Source: Ceratothoa steindachneri (Eukaryota; Arthropoda; Malacostraca; Isopoda; Cymothoidae). From it: a DNA stretch of 64,000 nucleotides. Numbering within the stretch: the first letter of the stretch is position 1; every line of letters begins with the position of its first letter. The notes under the pieces were generated by a model. The model made no database searches. It was given only the letters and a program-made list of their open reading frames with translations, and was not told the origin of the DNA. The position numbers were made by a program, and so were the translations under genes. Shown here piece after piece: positions 58,780 to 64,000 of the stretch. Location: NCBI GenBank assembly GCA_963969495.1, contig OZ018318.1, positions 96,997,413 to 97,061,412 of the forward strand, written 5' to 3'.

Positions 58780-58832
<53 letters not shown>
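58564..58832 (+). mobile_element. tRNA-derived SINE candidate with (TA)n tail
   Basis: A tRNA-like head (58,564-58,634) has a 7-bp acceptor stem TGCCTGG/CCAGGAA with one mismatch, D-stem GCTC/GAGC, an A-box (TAGCTCAGAAGTAG) and an exact B-box GGTTCGAGTCC in a T-arm CCGGG/CCTGG. The anticodon arm is damaged: TCTGA faces TCAAC, and loop CCGGCAA has C instead of U33, so it is not a functional tRNA; the nominal anticodon would be GGC (Ala). About 150 bp of unrelated body follow, then a (TA)n tail at 58,783-58,832. The A and B boxes could drive RNA polymerase III. Confidence 0.6.
58783..58832. repeat. (TA)n microsatellite
   Basis: 50 bp of TA repeat between the SINE candidate and the long inverted repeat. 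Confidence 0.97.
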
Positions 58833-58835
<3 letters not shown>

Positions 58836-59456
58836 GAATTAAACCACATTTACCAAAGACAATTTAATTCAGAACAGTTTTGGTGTATCTTACACCCTTT
58901 TTCAACTGACAATGGATAGAAAATATAAGAAAAGTGCATACAAGCATAACACATGGTCAGGTCGTGAAAGATTCCCTCTTTTTTCCCCAATCCCCTACTT
59001 GTGGCTAATCTGCAGGGGGGTTAGACCTAAACATATTGAAGGGCTGACATTTTACTATTTTGTTTATTTGCTTTCTTATTACAGGATTAAAAGAAAATTA
59101 AGACTCAGATAAATTTAGCTATGTTAAGAGAAGAATCGTAGAATCGAGCTTGATATCGTCAGTTCCTAATTTAAATCTATCTAAGGGGAAATTTTCTTTC
59201 AATCCTGTAATAAGAAAGCAAATAAACAAAACAGTAAAATGTCAGCTCTTCAATATGTTTGGGCCTAACCGCCCCCCAGATTAGCCACAAGTAGGGGATT
59301 AGGGAAAAAAGAGGGGATCTTTCACGACCTGACCATCGGTTATGCTTGTATGCACTTTTCTTATATTTTCTATTCAGTTTCAGTTGAAAAAGGGTGTGAG
59401 ATACACCGAAACTGTTCTGAATTAAATTGTCTTCGGAGAATGTGGTTTAATTCCTC
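58833..59456. repeat. long inverted repeat (about 284-bp arms, 55-bp loop)
   Basis: The left arm (58,833-59,116) begins GAGGAATTAAACCACATT and the right arm (59,172-59,456) ends AATGTGGTTTAATTCCTC. The arms match along their whole length with only scattered differences, including CAATTTAATTCAGAACAGTT, AAAGTGCATACAAGCATAAC, CCCTACTTGTGGCTAATCTG and GCTTTCTTATTACAGGATT. The short frame at 58,912-59,112 lies in the left arm and is not credible as a gene. Microsatellites (TA)n lie on both sides. It looks like a fold-back transposon or a pair of identical elements inserted head to head; as RNA it would form a long double strand. Each arm also carries a local hairpin GGTGT/ACACC followed by GAAAC. 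Confidence 0.9.
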
Positions 59457-59489
59457 ATCTTTTCTTGCGATATTGCATTAATTTTCATC

Positions 59490-59520
59490 ATATATATATA
59501 TATATATATATTAATATATA
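59490..59520. repeat. (TA)n microsatellite
   Basis: About 30 bp of TA repeat to the right of the long inverted repeat. Confidence 0.93.
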
Positions 59521-59639
59521 ACGTTTTATAAAATATTTGTTAAAATCAACACACCCCAAAAAAATGCCCTCGTCTGTATCTCGTACAAATATAAATGAGA
59601 TATCGGTAACTTTCAGCATTGCTTTTCTTCATACATTGG

Positions 59640-59873
59640 GATGACTTTTACAACCCAATCTCGGCGACTAACAGGACATCTCCAAGACGAATCACCTGTG
59701 AAATGTTGAATATAAATATAATTATCATTTTCCGGGAGAGTGATCGACGACGACTGCTCATTGCTGAAGCCACTACTATATGGAACCAAAAATTAAAACT
59801 AAGCATCCAACGCCAGCCAGAATTCAGTTTGCTCACCATGCAAGGTCTTATTACCAGCCACATTACCTCATAG
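59640..59873 (+). pseudogene. C-terminal tail of a GIY-YIG-bearing retroelement (PLE-type)
   Basis: The frame gives HWDDFYNPISATNRTSPRRI, EMLNI, then ESDRRRLLIAEATTI and LSIQRQPEFS. The IDW(D/N)...TN...RRI-type and ESDRRRLLIAEA-type motifs resemble the region after the YIG motif in PLE endonucleases. Both motifs occur back to back, which suggests either two related tails fused together or a small duplication. The catalytic GIY-YIG core and the RT are absent. Confidence 0.5.
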
Positions 59874-60049
59874 CCTGCCCTCCGTTTAGCTTATCTCCTT
59901 TGCTGATCATTTAGTTTTTAATACACTTTTATTCCGCCGATCTTAACATTGTTTAGTCTTTATCAAATTTGATTGGTCAAAACAAGTTTATAAGTCTTAA
60001 GTCTTGAAAAAGATAGAAAATAACCTATATAGTAAGAGTAGAATGGACA

Positions 60050-60880
60050 TTGATTTATCAAAATAATAAACATCTTTTCACCTAATGTAAATGGCTGGAA
60101 AGGTAAAAAATTATGTACGATAACATCATTAGAGAGGTAGACCGAGACATATTCCTAATCCCTGAGCACGGCCTTAATGCAGATAACAATACTATTAAGA
60201 TATATAACTACCACACCATTACGACCAGACACACTAATAAAATGTAGAAGGGTGTTGTAATAGCCGTGCGTAAGGGAATTAAGTACAAAGAGATCGTTAA
60301 ACTGGAGAAATCATACCTAGCAATAAAGATCAGCACGACTATCGACGACCTTATTATAGCTGTGGGGTATCAACCCCACAGACGATCATATCTTCCTATA
60401 TTGTGCTGCTAGACGAAGGGATTTGGCCGTTTTTTGTTCAGGAGGTATAGCTGTATTATTCTGATCGGCGACCTTGGTGCCCACAGTAGAAAAGCAAGCT
60501 ATACGACGCCATTCAATGGATCAGGAGCCTTCCTGAGACTTATATGGAACGAAATGTGGTCCAAAGTTTTTGTTAAGAGTTCCCCACGTACCTAACGAGA
60601 AGATTCTCCACAGCACCTGATATTATCTTCACCAATGCTAACTTTGTTCTGAACCATACGACGGTTTCATCATGGTCACTACTATTTCAAGGTCTCCTAT
60701 ATAAGTTGGAATCCAAACTCGTAGATACTTGTCAAAGGCAAACTGGAACGACTACAAAAGAATCCTACAAGATCTTCAACTGGAACAGTTAGAAATCAAA
60801 AGAGCTAAACTAAAAGAGGCGGACAAAGTGGACAATAAATGACTTTCTGGGCTTATATCTGAGGGGGTACTTTAGCTTCA
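60050..60880 (+). pseudogene. jockey-like non-LTR endonuclease relic
   Basis: Mixed plus-strand frames give NVNGWKGK near 60,090, DRDIFLIPEHGLNADNNTIK (60,140-60,200), GVVIAVRKGIKYKEI (60,252-60,296), AIKISTTIDDLIIAVGYQPP (60,325-60,375), a garbled GDLGAH-type motif near 60,470, ERNVVQ near 60,545 and TPDIIFTNANFVLNHT (60,615-60,660). These are the ordered blocks of an APE-type endonuclease of the Jockey/BS kind. The RT that should follow is missing after about 60,880. A 40-base segment at 60,390-60,429 does not fit the family and recurs at 62,764-62,803. Confidence 0.68.
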
Positions 60881-60940
60881 ATCCAAGTGCTTTCAGTTCT
60901 TCTGATGCTCTTTTCGAAAGGAAACTTATCCACGTCCTTG
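60881..60940 (-). other. PLE-like 3'-end signature
   Basis: The minus strand reads CAGAAGAACTGAAAGCACTTGG, similar to GACGAAAGCGCTCGG at 895-935. It follows the truncated endonuclease and may be the end of another element. Confidence 0.3.
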
Positions 60941-61523
60941 TCATTTTGGCATATTGCTATATGTGAGTTAGAGTAACTAACACAACTCCGCGTTCGCCAT
61001 AGATAATCCTAAATACGTTTGTTCGATCGGGTTTTCGCGTCCTTGCGAACACGCAATGGGACCTATTTGTTGGAGTCAATTAAGTCGCTATCTAATCTTT
61101 TCTCTTGCTTCTCTTCATTGGCCGAAAGAAGAAAAGTAAAAATAGAGAGAGTGTAAAGGAGACAAAGGGTGTTGTTATATCCAATTATCTGGCTTATTCA
61201 GCTAGCAATCGGTTGCTTTACCTACGTGCCTGAAGCCTAGCTATATCAGTTTGTGCTCCTATCACACTCAAATTCTCCCCTCGCACAGGTCTCACCCATA
61301 TCTTGCTAAGCTTCAGCCTGAACCAAGTTAACCGCAAGGTTCAGGTATGGCTCCCGCTTTTGGGGTATCTATGGAGACTTTAAGCTTCCCTAACGGACTC
61401 GCCCTAAGAAGGGTGGACAGCATAGGAAAGATCGTCTTTATAGAGGTGTCTCGTCTATCTCGTGCAATGAGGTAGTCTTCTCTTCTGAGTCTTTTTCAGT
61501 TAGTGGTGATTATAAGAATCAAC
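60941..61523. other. no recognised gene
   Basis: No coding or RNA gene recognised in this stretch of mixed composition. Confidence 0.35.
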
Positions 61524-61632
61524 ACTACGGAAAATTTTTGGTAAGTAATTCTGACTTTCCTACTCACTGAAGTATGTAACATACTTCAGGTAGTAGGAAA
61601 GTCATGAATGCTTGCAAAAAGTCTTCCGTAGT
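61524..61632. repeat. 109-nt imperfect hairpin (MITE- or miRNA-precursor-like)
   Basis: The central arms GACTTTCCTACT-CA-CTGAAGTATGT and ACATACTTCAG-GT-AGTAGGAAAGTC pair over 25 positions with two mismatches and a one-base loop. Pairing continues outward, less perfectly, to ACTACGGA at 61,524 and TCCGTAGT ending at 61,632, giving arms of about 54 nt. The tiny loop favours a snap-back MITE over a microRNA precursor. Confidence 0.75.
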
Positions 61633-62334
61633 AAGAGCTTTGAAATCTGCCATCCGCCAGTCAAAACAAATATTCTTATTTCAATATCAAATAATTTTTC
61701 TTTTTTGATCTAAACATTATTCTAGCTTTATAATTTTTGTCACTTCTGATTGGTTCTAAAACATATTTTTATGTTAAGATAATAATGCATATTCAAAACC
61801 CATTCTGGTAAACTTTTTAAACTTTTGCCCGAGAGATGACATGTGAAAAGGTTGAAAGACGTCTCGACTTATAAAGATATGCCACTTGCTAACACTCTTC
61901 CCATCTTTCGCGTTCTGAAAATCAAATCTTTGAAAAGGTTAAGAACGAGCACCGCAACCTTAACTAAGCAGCCATCGGTTTTGATTTAACAAAGTTTACC
62001 AGATAAAATGATTAATGTGGCGTTTTTAAAATTGTTTAAAGTACAGGAGCCTTTAGTTTCATTTAATGAAGAGAATCGGGATTTGACTACCTTTCACGTT
62101 AGTGTCAATTCATACATATTTTAAAGGTGTTAAGTTGCATTCCTTTTCTTGTACGCTGTGTGCAAAACGGGGCGGAACTCAGAGGTTACTGAGTGAAAAA
62201 AGGACTGATTGCATATGGGTGCACCAAAGGACAGCCTCTGAAGGATCAGCGGGTTTTATGTATATCCACGCGTACTTTTATACGACATTATCTTCATTGA
62301 GATAAATCCAGGTCTTAAGAAAATTCCTGGCAGA

Positions 62335-63170
62335 ATTATGGCCGAAATACGATATTAACAGACCGACAAAGCCAAGGGGTTCACGGCTTGTCTCAAATAA
62401 TTGGTTCTGTTAGGGCAGAAATTTCTGCATGACGTCAATGGCAGTCCTTAGTGAACAATTAATAAATGTACTCCGCAAGAATTTGTATATCATGAATATA
62501 TGGCGTAAAGTGGCATGGAAGAGACCTTTGATCACTTCTGCCCAGAAATCTACTCGGCTATAGAGAGCAATAAGACAAAAAAAATGAGCTATGGACTATT
62601 GAAAACGCTTTATCTGGTCAGATGATTCAGATTTCTCACTTTATCTTTAAGATACTCTGCGTTGAGGTTATCGTAGACTTAATGAAGCCATAAAGGAAGA
62701 CTTTGTGCAAGGTGCAGTTCAAACTGGATTGTCTGGGTGAGGGAAATAAAAATTTAGACCAGTATTCCTATATTGTGCTGCTGGACGAAAGGATTTTGCC
62801 GTTTACCCTTCATCTTAAAGCTAACTTAACATTCCAATCCTTGACTTCCATAATAACAACTACCGCATTCATCAAGTTAGAAGTGTGACTGACTGGCAAA
62901 ATAAACATTCAGAATCAAGCATGCATTTGGATTGCTCTGCAAACTCATCAAATCTTAACCCCATCGAAATTCAATTGCACTACCTTAATCAATATGTCAA
63001 AAGTCAAGGAGAGCATCCAATCAATCGTACTGAACTTTACAATTCTTTGATTCAATAGTGGGAGAACATTGATGCCTCTTATACAATGCACCTTATCCAG
63101 TCAATGAATACGTCGAACAGCAGCTGTTATCCATGCTCGTGTAGGAAACCTCGCTCTTAATTACGTTCCC
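62335..63170 (+). pseudogene. Tc1-like transposase relic
   Basis: Plus-strand motifs across frames are RPTKPRGSRLVS (about 62,360) and, after a frame change, a helix-turn-helix remnant ending IMNIWRKVAWKRPLITSAQKS (62,490-62,555). WSDDSDFSLYL-type sequence near 62,615-62,645 would hold the first catalytic Asp. QVRSVTDWQNKHSESSMHLD follows near 62,875-62,930; the second Asp region reads NNN instead of QDN. The block NLNPIEIQLHYLNQYVKSQ (62,955-63,010) keeps the Glu, and HPINRTELYNSLIQ and ENIDASYTMHLIQSMNTS finish the protein. It is the best preserved Tc1-like copy here but has stops and frame changes. Confidence 0.8.
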
Positions 63171-63202
63171 GTCTCTCGTGACTAATTTTGTGTAGAGTTA
63201 CG

Positions 63203-63269
<67 letters not shown>

Positions 63270-63312
63270 TATATATATATAAGTTTCACTATCATATATA
63301 TATATATATATA
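63203..63312. repeat. (TA)n microsatellite, compound
   Basis: About 110 bp of TA repeats with short breaks (AAATAAA near 63,261 and GTTTCACTATC near 63,283). Confidence 0.97.
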
Positions 63313-64000
63313 ATTACATTATTTGAATGATTTCATAGGGTTATTTATAATATTGACTTATAATGTATAATTTACTTTTTGAATTTTAGCCCCCTGGGCT
63401 TGTTATATCAAGGCTAACACTCGTCCCTGACATAGAGTGATAAGAAATTATTTGTTTTCAGGTTGGGGCGAAAGTTGGGCAGTGTTCAAATAATTTTTCA
63501 GTAATTTGGTTGCTAAGTTTTGGACTTGCCACGATTTGGGTATGTATTAGTTTACTCTCTGCTGTGGGGGGCAAGATGGTTGGAGGTAGAGAATAAAAGA
63601 GAGATATCTGAGAAATCTGGACATCTTTCTCTTCTGTGGTAGTTGGTTTGTCCTGAGGCTGCAACATGGACGCGAAGGATTGTTTGCTCTCGTGTAGAAA
63701 TAGGGTTGCCTAAGAAGTTTAGGTGTGTGTCAAATGTTATTTTTTAAATTTTGTTTGCGAGTTATATATTGGGCTAGATTGTTAGTATCTAGTGTTCATG
63801 CAGAGGCCCATATTTCATGTGGGGTGGAGTAGGTAACGTTGAATATAATGAGGAATCCTAGATAAGTGAGTTAGTGTTTCTACTGCGCCGATCTGGTGAC
63901 TGTTTTTGAGGGAATAATTGGCTCAATTACTAGTTACTAGCCTATTCCTAAGCTAATTTAAGATTAAAGGAAAAGTTTTAAACGAGAAACTGCCACGATA
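63313..64000. other. unassigned right edge
   Basis: No gene recognised. A short minus-strand frame at 63,458-63,667 has no known motif. Confidence 0.35.

Noticed and set aside
58912..59112. Open frame in the left arm of the long inverted repeat
   Set aside because: Short, no motif, and its sequence is constrained by the inverted repeat rather than by coding.
1..64000. CRISPR array, bacterial operon or host multi-exon gene
   Set aside because: No regularly spaced direct repeats, no prokaryotic gene organisation, and no exon series with recognisable host protein. Spliced host genes with small exons in the AT-rich gaps cannot be excluded without transcript data.

Overview
This window is eukaryotic, AT-rich and repeat-dense. 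I find no convincing host gene. The combination of RNase H-bearing I-group non-LTR retrotransposons, Penelope-like elements (PLEs) with GIY-YIG endonucleases, Tc1/mariner relics, a Gypsy-type LTR element and many long (TA)n microsatellites suggests an arthropod, most likely a crustacean and perhaps a decapod. That assignment is inference from element flavour, not a database match. Nearly every coding region is a decayed mobile element with stops and frameshifts, so proteins are annotated as pseudogenes.

Layout. 1-10,840 is a nested locus. A PLE on the minus strand (1,032-2,066 and 8,870-9,222) has its reverse transcriptase (RT) split by a 6.79-kb I-group element (2,067-8,856, minus) bounded by a perfect 13-bp target-site duplication. 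Related copies of a roughly 540-bp repeat flank the locus, and the right copy is interrupted by a 970-bp probable solo LTR with a 5-bp duplication. 10,840-21,735 is mostly featureless AT-rich DNA with one GC-richer, LTR-leader-like patch near 18 kb. 21,748-25,038 is a second, internally deleted 3.29-kb copy of the same I-group family with a perfect 12-bp duplication. 26,000-32,300 holds LTR/promoter-like sequence, a Gypsy element with gag and part of integrase but no RT, and a separate DIRS-like RT block. 38,400-45,600 carries three copies of a 0.4-kb AT-rich repeat, two different Tc1-like relics and a mariner-like element inside the third repeat copy. 46,000-50,100 holds a second PLE with an inverted 5' segment and a non-LTR RT tail. 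52,500-56,720 holds a rearranged third I-group copy, another Tc1-like relic and an I-group 3' end. 58,250-63,310 contains a tRNA-derived SINE candidate, a 624-bp near-perfect inverted repeat, a PLE tail, a jockey-like endonuclease relic, a 109-nt hairpin and a fourth Tc1-like relic.

The elements do not form a pathway. They form a stratigraphy: PLEs are the older substrate, the I-group copies inserted later with intact duplications, and DNA transposons and LTRs are interleaved. The two I-group copies share a hairpin 38 nt upstream of ORF1 and a stem-loop just before the poly(A), which are the best candidates for functional RNA structure. I did not find a clearly new biological system; the most unusual structures are the long inverted repeat at 58.8 kb, the 61.5-kb hairpin and the inverted PLE segments.
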